Source: Flavobacterium sp. 90
Lineage (GTDB): Bacteria > Bacteroidota > Bacteroidia > Flavobacteriales > Flavobacteriaceae
NCBI RefSeq assembly: GCF_004339525.1
Contig: NZ_SMGE01000001.1
Span: 1,488,001-1,552,000 of the forward strand
Direction: 5' to 3'
DNA length: 64,000 nucleotides
The translations under genes were made by a program, and so were the position numbers. Below the pieces are notes generated by a model. That model had not been told where the DNA came from. It made no database searches and saw only the letters and a program-made list of their open reading frames with translations. The first letter of the stretch is position 1, and every line of letters starts with the position of its first letter. Below, piece after piece: positions 34,706-41,827 of this stretch.

Positions 34706-35752
34706 TTAGCAATTTATTTCCTGCTTTTCAATAAAATTATAAATCACAATTGGAAAAGGAAAATTTTTCAAATCAGTGGTATTCAATCCATTAACAATTA
34801 TTTCGTTAATTTTAACTTTCCAGAACTGAATATGAAGATGTTGATGCGAAAGTTTATGAATTACAGTCGTTTCATTACACTCTTCTATACTTAATATAGT
34901 ATAGGAAGGAAAAATATCATTTTTGACTGCTTTTGAAACAAAATCAAAACCTACAATTTCAGCAGTTTCCAAAAGAGGAAACTCATATAAATTATGCCAG
35001 ATTCCTTTTGATGTTCTTTTCTGAATTAATGTATTCCCTAAAACATCTTCCAGAATCAAATAATTAAAGAAACGATTTGTCACTTTAATCTTTTTTGATT
35101 TCACAGGCAAAACCGAAACTTTCTTTTTTTGTAAAGCCGCACAACTATGATTAAAAACACAAACAGAACAATCCGGACTTTTGGGCACACATTGCAAAGC
35201 GCCAAACTCCATTATTGCCTGATTAAAAATTGCAGGATTGTCTTTTGGCATTAATTCAGAAGCGAGTTCTGTAAATTCTTTTTTTGTTGCAGGCGCTGCA
35301 ATATCAGATTCTATATCAAAATAACGAGAAAGCACTCGAAATACATTTCCATCGACAACAGGAACCGCTTCATTATAAGAAAAAGAAGCAATTGCTGCGG
35401 CTGTATATTCACCAACACCTTTTAGTTTTAATAATTCTTTATAGGTATCAGGAAAAACTCCATTAAGCTCATTTGAGACAAATTGAGACGTTTTATGCAA
35501 ATTTCTGGCTCGAGAATAGTACCCTAATCCCTGCCAAAGTTTCAAAACTTGCTCTTCTGAGGAATTTGCCAAATCAAAAACGGTAGGAAATTCCTCCGTA
35601 AAAGCAAAAAAATATGGCATTCCTTGCGCAACTCTAGTCTGTTGCAACATAATTTCTGAGAGCCAAATATGGTACGGATTGGTCGTTTTTCGCCATGGCA
35701 AATCACGTTTGTTTTGTAAATACCATTTTATCAATATGTTAGAAAAATTCAT
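34706..35752 (-). CDS. mutY: A/G-specific adenine glycosylase
   Basis: MutY removes adenine mispaired with 8-oxoguanine. The start is placed at MNFSNILIKWYLQNKRDLPW; seven earlier codons are open. The catalytic Glu is in WLSEIMLQQTRV, the helix-hairpin-helix in LKGVGEYTAAAI with the following Asp in VVDGNVFRVLSRYF, and the iron-sulfur ligands form Cys-x6-Cys-x2-Cys-x5-Cys (CVPKSPDCSVCVFNHSC). A C-terminal NUDIX-like domain recognises 8-oxoG. The length is about 348 residues. It is divergent from the HU gene. Confidence 0.93.
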   Translation of the reverse strand: MNFSNILIKWYLQNKRDLPWRKTTNPYHIWLSEIMLQQTRVAQGMPYFFAFTEEFPTVFDLANSSEEQVLKLWQGLGYYSRARNLHKTSQFVSNELNGVFPDTYKELLKLKGVGEYTAAAIASFSYNEAVPVVDGNVFRVLSRYFDIESDIAAPATKKEFTELASELMPKDNPAIFNQAIMEFGALQCVPKSPDCSVCVFNHSCAALQKKKVSVLPVKSKKIKVTNRFFNYLILEDVLGNTLIQKRTSKGIWHNLYEFPLLETAEIVGFDFVSKAVKNDIFPSYTILSIEECNETTVIHKLSHQHLHIQFWKVKINEIIVNGLNTTDLKNFPFPIVIYNFIEKQEINC

Positions 35753-35811
35753 TGCAAAATACTTAGAATACAAAAGTAAATGTTTATGTAATTAAAATTT
35801 AACGAATTAGC

Positions 35812-35843
35812 TTGATTAATTATTTTTTTAATTCCTATATTTG
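35812..35843 (+). promoter_or_regulatory. Promoter of the HU gene
   Basis: TTG at 35812 and TATATTTG at 35836-35843 match the Bacteroidota -33 and -7 elements with about 21 bases between them. The HU start is 50 bases further on. Confidence 0.6.
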
Positions 35844-35892
35844 CAAACTCAAAAAAATAGTACACCATTTATAAAATAAAATAGGAAAGAAA

Positions 35893-36183
35893 ATGACGAA
35901 AGCAGATATCGTAGCGAAAATTTCAGAGAAACTAGGTCTTGAAAAAGGAGATGTTCAAGCAACAGTAGAAACTTTTATGGAAGAAGTTAAAACTTCATTA
36001 GAAACTGGAGACAATGTTTACCTAAGAGGATTTGGTAGTTTTATTGTAAAAACCAGAGCTGAAAAAACAGGTAGAAACATTTCTAAAAACACCACTATCA
36101 AAATTCCAGCACACAACATTCCTGCTTTTAAACCTGCAAAAGTTTTTGTAGAGGGAGTAAAAACGAATAACGAAGCAAAATAA
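35893..36183 (+). CDS. HU/IHF-family DNA-binding protein
   Basis: The 96-residue nucleoid protein begins MTKADIVAKISEKLGLEKGD and has the beta-arm signature GFGSFIVKTRAEKTGRNISK with PAFKPAKVF at the end. It bends DNA and compacts the chromosome as a dimer. Length and pattern are standard for HU. It is followed by a very small basic gene and then the RNase G gene. Confidence 0.93.
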   Translation: MTKADIVAKISEKLGLEKGDVQATVETFMEEVKTSLETGDNVYLRGFGSFIVKTRAEKTGRNISKNTTIKIPAHNIPAFKPAKVFVEGVKTNNEAK

Positions 36184-36214
36184 TACTATTAATTAATCAT
36201 AAAATCGACACGAT

Positions 36215-36307
36215 ATGCCAAGTGGTAAAAAAAGAAAGAGACATAAGGTAGCTACTCACAAACGTAAAAAAAGAGCGAGAGCTAACCGTCACAAAAAGAA
36301 AAAGTAG
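36215..36307 (+). CDS. Very small basic protein (30 residues), ribosome-associated type
   Basis: The frame encodes MPSGKKRKRHKVATHKRKKR followed by ARANRHKKKK and a stop; 19 of 30 residues are Lys, Arg or His. It resembles the tiny AURKAIP1/COX24 (mS38-like) proteins found across bacteria and in mitochondrial ribosomes, so it is probably a small ribosomal-subunit component that binds rRNA. It sits 31 bases after the HU gene. Its TAG stop lies within the arm of the terminator hairpin that follows. Confidence 0.75.
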   Translation: MPSGKKRKRHKVATHKRKKRARANRHKKKK

Positions 36308-36323
36308 TTTTAAACTACTTTTT
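36299..36323 (+). terminator. Terminator overlapping the stop of the 30-residue gene
   Basis: The arms AAAGTAGTTT and AAACTACTTT pair around one base and continue into a T-rich tract. The stop codon is inside the first arm, so a ribosome ending translation would cover the hairpin. Confidence 0.75.
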
Positions 36324-36571
36324 TCTTTTTAAACGTTCATTGAAATTGGAATCTAGTCTCAGTAAACAGTCACAGTCTGCAGCTTAAAACTGCTAACTGA
36401 TACTGAAAACTGGTTACAAAAATTCCCCCGGGTTCAATACCTGTTAAAAATATTGTTTAATCCATCTGTAGATAAGATTTTAGATTTTAGACTTAAGATT
36501 TTAGATTTTTTTTGAATCTATACTCTTCTCTCTTTTTCTATTTTCTGAAAAAACAGATAAAAATTTACAGT

Positions 36572-38116
36572 GTGAATAAAGAATTAATCATTAGATCTAG
36601 TTCTGAAGCAGTAGATTTTGCCTTATTAAAAGATGGAAAACTAATTGAATTACACAAAGAAGAAGAAAAAAGCAACTTTCAGGTTGGTGATATTTTTATT
36701 GCCAAAATTAGAAAACCAGTTGCCGGACTTAACGCTGCTTTTGTGAATGTAGGCTTCGAAAAAGATGCCTTTTTACATTATCACGATTTAGGTCCAAATT
36801 TAGCTTCCCAACTGAAATTCATAAAACTTGTAAGCGCAGGTAAATTAAAAGATTTCTCCCTAAAAACCTTTCAGTTTGAAAAAGAGATTGACAAAGATGG
36901 CATCATTACTGATATTTTAAGTGCCAATCAATCTGTCTTAGTTCAAGTAGTTAAAGAACCTATATCGACCAAAGGTCCAAGAATAAGCGCTGAGCTTTCA
37001 TTGGCAGGAAGATTTATTGTTCTCGTTCCGTTTTCTGACCGTGTTTCTATTTCTCAAAAAATAGAAGACAAAAAAGAAAAGGATCGTCTAAAAAAACTTG
37101 TTCTATCGATCAAACCTAAAGGATTTGGTGTTATTGTTCGTACAGTAGCCGAAGGCAAAAACGTAGCCGAATTAGAAAAAGATTTGCAGAACCTGCTTGG
37201 CAGATGGACTGCAATGTGTAAAAAATTACCAACTGCTCATCATCCCTCAAAAGTATTAGGAGAACTCAACAGAGCTTCTTCGATATTGAGAGACGTATTC
37301 AACGATACCTTTAGTGGTATCCAGATAGATGACGAAGAGTTGTACCATCAAACGAAGGAATATCTGCAAGAAATTGCACCTTCAAAACAATCGATTGTTA
37401 AGTTTTATCAATCAAATGACACTCCAATTTTCGAGAAATACAATATAGAGAGACAAATCAAAACTTCATTTGGACGAACAGTCTCCATGAGTAAAGGCGC
37501 ATATCTTATCATCGAACATACTGAAGCTCTTCACGTTATAGACGTAAACAGCGGAAACCGTTCAAATAAGGCGACTAATCAGGAAGATACCGCCATGGAA
37601 GTAAATATGATCGCTGCCGCTGAAATTGCCAGACAACTTCGTTTGCGTGATATGGGCGGAATAATCGTAGTTGATTTTATCGATATGTCTAATCCTGAAA
37701 ACAGGAAAGTCTTGTTCGACTTCTTGCGAGAAGAAATGAGCGACGATAAAGCAAAGCATAAAATCTTACCGCCTAGTAAATTTGGTTTAGTTCAAATTAC
37801 CAGACAACGCGTAAGACCAGAAGTTAATATTAAAACTAGAGAAGAAGATCCAAACAATGAACATGGCGAAATTGAAGCGCCAATTTTAATCATTGATAAA
37901 ATCGCATCTGATTTAGACAGAATTTTAAAAACCCACAAAGGCGTTGTACTTAACGTACATCCATTTGTGGCTGCATACCTCAGTAAAGGTTTTCCATCAT
38001 TACGTTCAAAATGGTTTTTTGAACATAAGAAATGGGTGAAAATCATACCTCGTGACGCTTACACGTACTTAGAATACCATTTCTATGATAAAAAAGGAAA
38101 TGTTATTTCAGAATAA
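36572..38116 (+). CDS. rng: Ribonuclease E/G family protein (RNase G)
   Basis: The enzyme is an endoribonuclease for rRNA and mRNA processing. The start is placed at a GTG codon beginning (V)NKELIIRSSSEAVDFALL, where the family sequence begins; 20 earlier codons are open but look unrelated. An S1-like domain (VGDIFIAKIRKPVAGLNAAF) is followed by the catalytic domain with the metal-binding acids in HVIDVNSGNRS and IIVVDFIDM. There is no long C-terminal scaffold, so it is RNase G-like (514 residues). The 264-base gap before it holds short AGATTTTAGATTTT and CAGTCTCAGT repeats. Confidence 0.9.
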   Translation: MNKELIIRSSSEAVDFALLKDGKLIELHKEEEKSNFQVGDIFIAKIRKPVAGLNAAFVNVGFEKDAFLHYHDLGPNLASQLKFIKLVSAGKLKDFSLKTFQFEKEIDKDGIITDILSANQSVLVQVVKEPISTKGPRISAELSLAGRFIVLVPFSDRVSISQKIEDKKEKDRLKKLVLSIKPKGFGVIVRTVAEGKNVAELEKDLQNLLGRWTAMCKKLPTAHHPSKVLGELNRASSILRDVFNDTFSGIQIDDEELYHQTKEYLQEIAPSKQSIVKFYQSNDTPIFEKYNIERQIKTSFGRTVSMSKGAYLIIEHTEALHVIDVNSGNRSNKATNQEDTAMEVNMIAAAEIARQLRLRDMGGIIVVDFIDMSNPENRKVLFDFLREEMSDDKAKHKILPPSKFGLVQITRQRVRPEVNIKTREEDPNNEHGEIEAPILIIDKIASDLDRILKTHKGVVLNVHPFVAAYLSKGFPSLRSKWFFEHKKWVKIIPRDAYTYLEYHFYDKKGNVISE

Positions 38117-38121
38117 AAATC

Positions 38122-38154
38122 AAAACCGCCTCTCGAAAGATTGGCGGTTTTTTT
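38122..38154 (+). terminator. Terminator after rng
   Basis: The arms AAAACCGCC and GGCGGTTTT pair around a 12-base loop and run into T residues. Confidence 0.87.
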
Positions 38155-38174
38155 ATGCCTTTTTATTTTTTTTC

Positions 38175-38232
38175 GCCACGAATTGCACGAATGAACACGA
38201 ATTAATTTGTGCTAATTTGTGTAATTCGTGGC
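38175..38232. repeat. GCCACGAATT inverted repeat, copy 1
   Basis: The arms GCCACGAATTGCACGAAT and ATTTGTGTAATTCGTGGC are near-complementary. A cleaner copy lies at 56514-56573. This is a dispersed intergenic palindrome without coding content. Confidence 0.7.
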
Positions 38233-38248
38233 AAAATATTTTTTATTT

Positions 38249-38330
38249 GAAGCAATTTCCAGCTATCCACTTGTATCTTTTCCTGGCTAAAGAAGCCAGA
38301 AAAAGGATACCGCTCCTATCTGGGCTAGGC
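38249..38330 (-). ncRNA. Structured RNA-like element, copy 3 (divergent)
   Basis: On the minus strand this reads GCCTAGCCCAGATAGGAGCG..., then ATCCTTTTTCTGGCT hairpin AGCCAGGAAAAGAT, then GGATAGCTGGAAATTGCTTC. The frame matches the copies at 16236 and 29898, but the hairpin has a different, still self-complementary sequence. In the outer stem the 5' C of CCCC is A here and the matching 3' G is T, which is a compensatory change. This supports a conserved RNA fold. Confidence 0.55.
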
Positions 38331-38355
38331 ATTCGTTTTCATAAGAAGTTTTTTA

Positions 38356-38455
38356 TCATTTCGACTGAAGAGAGAAATCACAATCGATGATCGCCAAAGA
38401 TTGTCAACATTCTTTACAGAATTTCTTGTGTGATTTCTCTCTTCGGTCGAAATGA
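38356..38455. repeat. MITE-like repeat, 100 bp, related to 29090-29214
   Basis: The inverted ends TCATTTCGACTGAAGAGAGA and the complement at 38429-38455 match over 27 bases with one mismatch. The interior holds GCCAAAGATTG, as in the other copies. No gene is seen in the 38117-38560 gap beyond the repeats listed. Confidence 0.78.
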
Positions 38456-38469
38456 CAAAATATCGGGAC

Positions 38470-38502
38470 ATCTTTGTCAAAGTTTTAAGCTTTGACAAAG
38501 AT
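38470..38502. repeat. CTTTGTCAAAG hairpin, third copy
   Basis: The stretch ATCTTTGTCAAAG...CTTTGACAAAGAT is a near-perfect palindrome like those at 16115-16147 and 29038-29072, and again lies next to a MITE-like repeat. Confidence 0.75.
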
Positions 38503-38560
38503 TACCTCAATAAGAACCCGTTTTGGAATTTAGAATTTTAAAAAAATTGGAATTTCATTT

Positions 38561-40936
38561 TCACTCCCTTACAATCTCAATTCTTCTCCTTATTTCATTC
38601 CCAGAAGCATCTACAACCGTTATATAATGTATTCCTGAAGTTGATGTAATTGGCAATTCATGAAACGTTTTTGTAGTTGCTTTATAAACATCATCAACAT
38701 ACCAAAATAATTCTTTATCTCTTTCAGAATAAGCCACTTTTAGAATTACAGGCTGAACTTCGCTGTTAAAATTCTTCGTTAAATAGATTTTACTATTCGT
38801 TTTCGGATAAATAAAATCCATATTTACTGACTGCGTTCCTTGACAATCTTCTTTAAAAGGTGGCAAAGGTAAATATTCAATATGCTGACTTTTATAATAC
38901 CAAGCCATTACCGGAGGCAAAATAAACCAATTTTTAGTCACAATATTATCAATACTTTCGCAACTGCTATTGACCTGAAACTTTTCTGTTTTATCTAAAT
39001 GTACCGTTTTATGATAGGGACAAACCACAGTTGATTTCCCTTTTTTAGGAACCCATTGTTTGATTTTTGGACAGCCATCTTTAGCCAAATAACCGCTTAA
39101 ACGGCAAACCTCAACTTCATCCAGATCTTTATATGGGGTTTGAAACCATTTTTGTCTCGGTAATAAATTAAAAACATCAAATAAAATTGGCGCAGCGCTT
39201 GTTACTCCAGTTAAAGTTGGCCTTCCTTCTCCAGTCGCATTTCCAACCCAAATTCCGACCACATATTTAGAATTTGTACCAATTGCCCATGCATCTCTAT
39301 TCCCGAAACTGGTTCCGGTTTTCCAGGCAATTTTTAATGAGCTATCATAAAACTTCCAAGCCTCATCTCCTTCTGGTCGGTTTACTTCTTCCATTGCATT
39401 ATAAGTTAACCAAATCGATCCTGCGCCTAATGTGTTCTTCTGATCTGTTTCTGAACCAAAATCAGGCTCAAAATCATTTCTAAAATTTAGTTCTGTGAAT
39501 TCTTTTGTTCTGTATTTTTCCTGATTTTTAGTATAATAATTAACCGTTGAAGATAAATTAGCATACGTTCGGCATAAATCCCATAAATTACTTTCGGCTC
39601 CACCCAAAATAAGCGATAATCCGTAATGATCGGGTGTTTTATTAATGTCTCTTAATTTGAATTTTTGTAATTCTTCATAGAATTTATTTACTCCAAAATC
39701 CTGCAACATCAAAACTGCCGGAATATTCAAAGATCTCGATAATGCACGATGAGCCGGAACCGCACCATCAAATGTTAGATTAAAATTTTGCGGTGTATAA
39801 CCTGCAATTTGCGTTGGAATATCTGCTACTAAAGTATTCGGCAATAATTCGCCATCATCAAGCATTGCGGCATACAAAAGAGGTTTTAAAATACTTCCGG
39901 TACTTCTTGGCGCGTCAATAATATCAACATCTTTCTGATGGTCTTTATCGGTTGGAGAATTTCCAACATAGCTCATCACATTTCGATTTGAAACATCAAT
40001 CACCAGAATCGCCAAATTATTAACTTCATTCTGTTTATATTGATTGTAATAATATCTCGCAATTTGATTTACCCTGTTTTGCAAAGCATAATCTACAGTT
40101 GTTTTTACTCGCGTTCCTTCGTCTTCTTTAGCTACACGTTGCAATAAATGAGGCGCAATTTGAGGTAAATCATAAGGTTTTTGAGGCAATGGTTCTTCGA
40201 CTGAAAGTTCGTAAGTCTGTTTGTCTATTATCCCTTCCTTATGAAGTTTCAACAAAAGTCTATTACGTTTATTCAATAACTTAATTTGATTTTTTCCGGG
40301 ATAAATCAAACTAGGCGCATTTGGTAAAACTGCTAAAGTCGCATTTTCTGCCCACGACAATTGATTTGATTGTACGCCGAAATATCGCCACGAAGCCATT
40401 TCCAAACCAACTACATTTCCACCAAATGGGGCGTGAGCTGCATACAATTCTAAAATTTCGTCTTTAGAATATCCTAACTCTAATCGCGTTGCCAGAATAA
40501 TTTCTATAATTTTTTCAAAGTAAGTTCTTCCTTTTCCTTTTCGGGATAACCGAATAACTTGTTGCGTTAATGTACTTCCACCACGGACAACTTTACCCGC
40601 TTTTCTATTTTGTTTAATTGCATTTACCATCGCAACGGGATTAAAACCGAGATGTTTATAAAAATATTCATCTTCAAAGTAAACGATACATTTCTTGAAT
40701 TTATCCGGAACACTATCTTGCGCAGGAAAACGCCATTGTCCGTCGCGCGCAATTTTTGCACCAAGCAATTCTCCTTCTTTACTCTCAATAACCGTAGAAT
40801 AAGGCTCTTGAAACAAAGTTCGGGGCAATGAGAAATAATAAATCAGCAAAAGCAGAAATACAATTGCTGATTTTATTTTATTCTTTTTTATCCAATTTAT
40901 AATGCGTTGTATGAACGCTATTAATTTATTTTTCAA
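38561..40936 (-). CDS. pbpC: Penicillin-binding protein 1C
   Basis: PbpC is a bifunctional glycosyltransferase/transpeptidase-type protein of the inner membrane. An N-terminal membrane helix is followed by the GT51 domain (FEDEYFYKHLGFNPVAM with the catalytic Glu, and RGGSTLTQQVIRLSRK). The transpeptidase domain has SxxK in STGSILKPLLYA, SxN in SRSLNIPAV and KTG in AWKTGTSFGNRDAW. The C-terminal biPBP_C domain is present, with the Cys-containing CRLSGYLAKDGCP. The length of 791 residues is normal. The macroglobulin gene upstream is its known partner, here separated by a transposase gene. Confidence 0.95.
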   Translation of the reverse strand: MKNKLIAFIQRIINWIKKNKIKSAIVFLLLLIYYFSLPRTLFQEPYSTVIESKEGELLGAKIARDGQWRFPAQDSVPDKFKKCIVYFEDEYFYKHLGFNPVAMVNAIKQNRKAGKVVRGGSTLTQQVIRLSRKGKGRTYFEKIIEIILATRLELGYSKDEILELYAAHAPFGGNVVGLEMASWRYFGVQSNQLSWAENATLAVLPNAPSLIYPGKNQIKLLNKRNRLLLKLHKEGIIDKQTYELSVEEPLPQKPYDLPQIAPHLLQRVAKEDEGTRVKTTVDYALQNRVNQIARYYYNQYKQNEVNNLAILVIDVSNRNVMSYVGNSPTDKDHQKDVDIIDAPRSTGSILKPLLYAAMLDDGELLPNTLVADIPTQIAGYTPQNFNLTFDGAVPAHRALSRSLNIPAVLMLQDFGVNKFYEELQKFKLRDINKTPDHYGLSLILGGAESNLWDLCRTYANLSSTVNYYTKNQEKYRTKEFTELNFRNDFEPDFGSETDQKNTLGAGSIWLTYNAMEEVNRPEGDEAWKFYDSSLKIAWKTGTSFGNRDAWAIGTNSKYVVGIWVGNATGEGRPTLTGVTSAAPILFDVFNLLPRQKWFQTPYKDLDEVEVCRLSGYLAKDGCPKIKQWVPKKGKSTVVCPYHKTVHLDKTEKFQVNSSCESIDNIVTKNWFILPPVMAWYYKSQHIEYLPLPPFKEDCQGTQSVNMDFIYPKTNSKIYLTKNFNSEVQPVILKVAYSERDKELFWYVDDVYKATTKTFHELPITSTSGIHYITVVDASGNEIRRRIEIVRE

Positions 40937-40961
40937 AGTAATTTTACTGCTTTTTGCGTAT

Positions 40962-41073
40962 CCTAACAGGTTTCCAAAACCTGTTAGGCATCATTTAGAT
41001 CCCTAAAAAACCTTTTCCTTTTATTTAATACAACCTACTAATAATACCTAACAGGTTTTGGAAACCTGTTAGG
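40962..41073. repeat. Left REP pair
   Basis: Two palindromes, 40962-40988 and 41047-41073, are exact reverse complements of each other, including the asymmetrical centre (TTTCC against GGAAA), and are 58 bases apart. Confidence 0.85.
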
Positions 41074-41089
41074 ATAATTTACTAAATTT

Positions 41090-41680
41090 TTATTCGTCAG
41101 ATAAATTTATATCATTAATTACTCCCTCATAAAGAAGTCTTCTTTCATCATGACAAAACTTAAAATTCTCCAATCCTCCAAATAAATTAACAATAAAATC
41201 TCGATCAATACTTGTTAACTTATCAGATAAAAACGAACGATATGATGAATGCAAATATGTCTCAAACCTTTCTGAAAATTTATGTTTAACAGGATTCAAA
41301 TGAACATAAATAATTAACTGTTTCAAATAATCTTCATTTTCTATTCTGTTTCTCTGTAAATGCTCTTGAAATAAACTTCCTGTTCTATTATAAGCCTTAT
41401 TAATACTTTTTGAATAAGAATTAAATAGATTAGAAAATGGCAAATGAATCTTCTCTTTTAATTTTTCAGGTAAATCTACTTTATCTTTTATTCTAAGAAC
41501 AATATGAAAATGATTTTTCAGCAAACAATATGAATAAACATCTGCAATGGGTAAAATATATTTCTTCATTTTTTCAAGAAAGTACCTGTAATTTTTTTCT
41601 TCGATAAAAATATTTTCCTTGTTATTTCCTCTGTTATAGATATGATAATATTGTCCCTCTTCAAAAAAATCCTTCTTCAC
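41090..41680 (-). CDS. REP-associated tyrosine transposase (Y1/HUH family)
   Basis: The 196-residue protein has the family start QYYHIYNRGNNKENIF, the HUH-type metal motif in CLLKNHFHIVLRIKD and a candidate catalytic Tyr in LIIYVHLNPVKHKF. Such single-domain Y1 nucleases cut and join single-stranded DNA at REP hairpins and are usually immobile housekeeping copies. The four palindromes around it are the likely substrates. The frame is intact. Confidence 0.88.
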   Translation of the reverse strand: MKKDFFEEGQYYHIYNRGNNKENIFIEEKNYRYFLEKMKKYILPIADVYSYCLLKNHFHIVLRIKDKVDLPEKLKEKIHLPFSNLFNSYSKSINKAYNRTGSLFQEHLQRNRIENEDYLKQLIIYVHLNPVKHKFSERFETYLHSSYRSFLSDKLTSIDRDFIVNLFGGLENFKFCHDERRLLYEGVINDINLSDE

Positions 41681-41698
41681 CTTCTTCGATTTTATTAT

Positions 41699-41799
41699 CC
41701 TAACAGGTTTTAAAAACCTGTTAGGTATGTTATTTATTCTTATTCTTATTTCCTAGAACTTAAATAGAGATACCTAACAGGTTTTGGAAACCTGTTAGG
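41699..41799. repeat. Right REP pair
   Basis: The palindromes at 41699-41725 (centre TTTTAAAAA) and 41773-41799 (same as 41047) form the second inverted pair, 47 bases apart. The outer TATCC/GGATA edges match those of the left pair. Confidence 0.85.
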
Positions 41800-41827
41800 A
41801 TACGTACACTAATCTTGTCCATATATT

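Larger units (their letters stand above)
40959..41802 (-). mobile_element. REP-associated tyrosine transposase unit with paired palindromes
   Basis: Four copies of the 27-base palindrome CCTAACAGGTTT...AAACCTGTTAGG (40962, 41047, 41699, 41773) bracket one transposase gene. On each side the two copies face each other: outer edges read TATCCTAACAGG and CCTGTTAGGATA, inner edges GGTAT/ATACC or similar. This is the layout of BIME-type units near their RAYT gene. It sits between pbpC and the macroglobulin gene. Confidence 0.8.

Noticed and set aside
36425-36460. tRNA-like GGGTTCAATACC
   Set aside because: It looks like a T-loop but there is no acceptor or anticodon arm around it.
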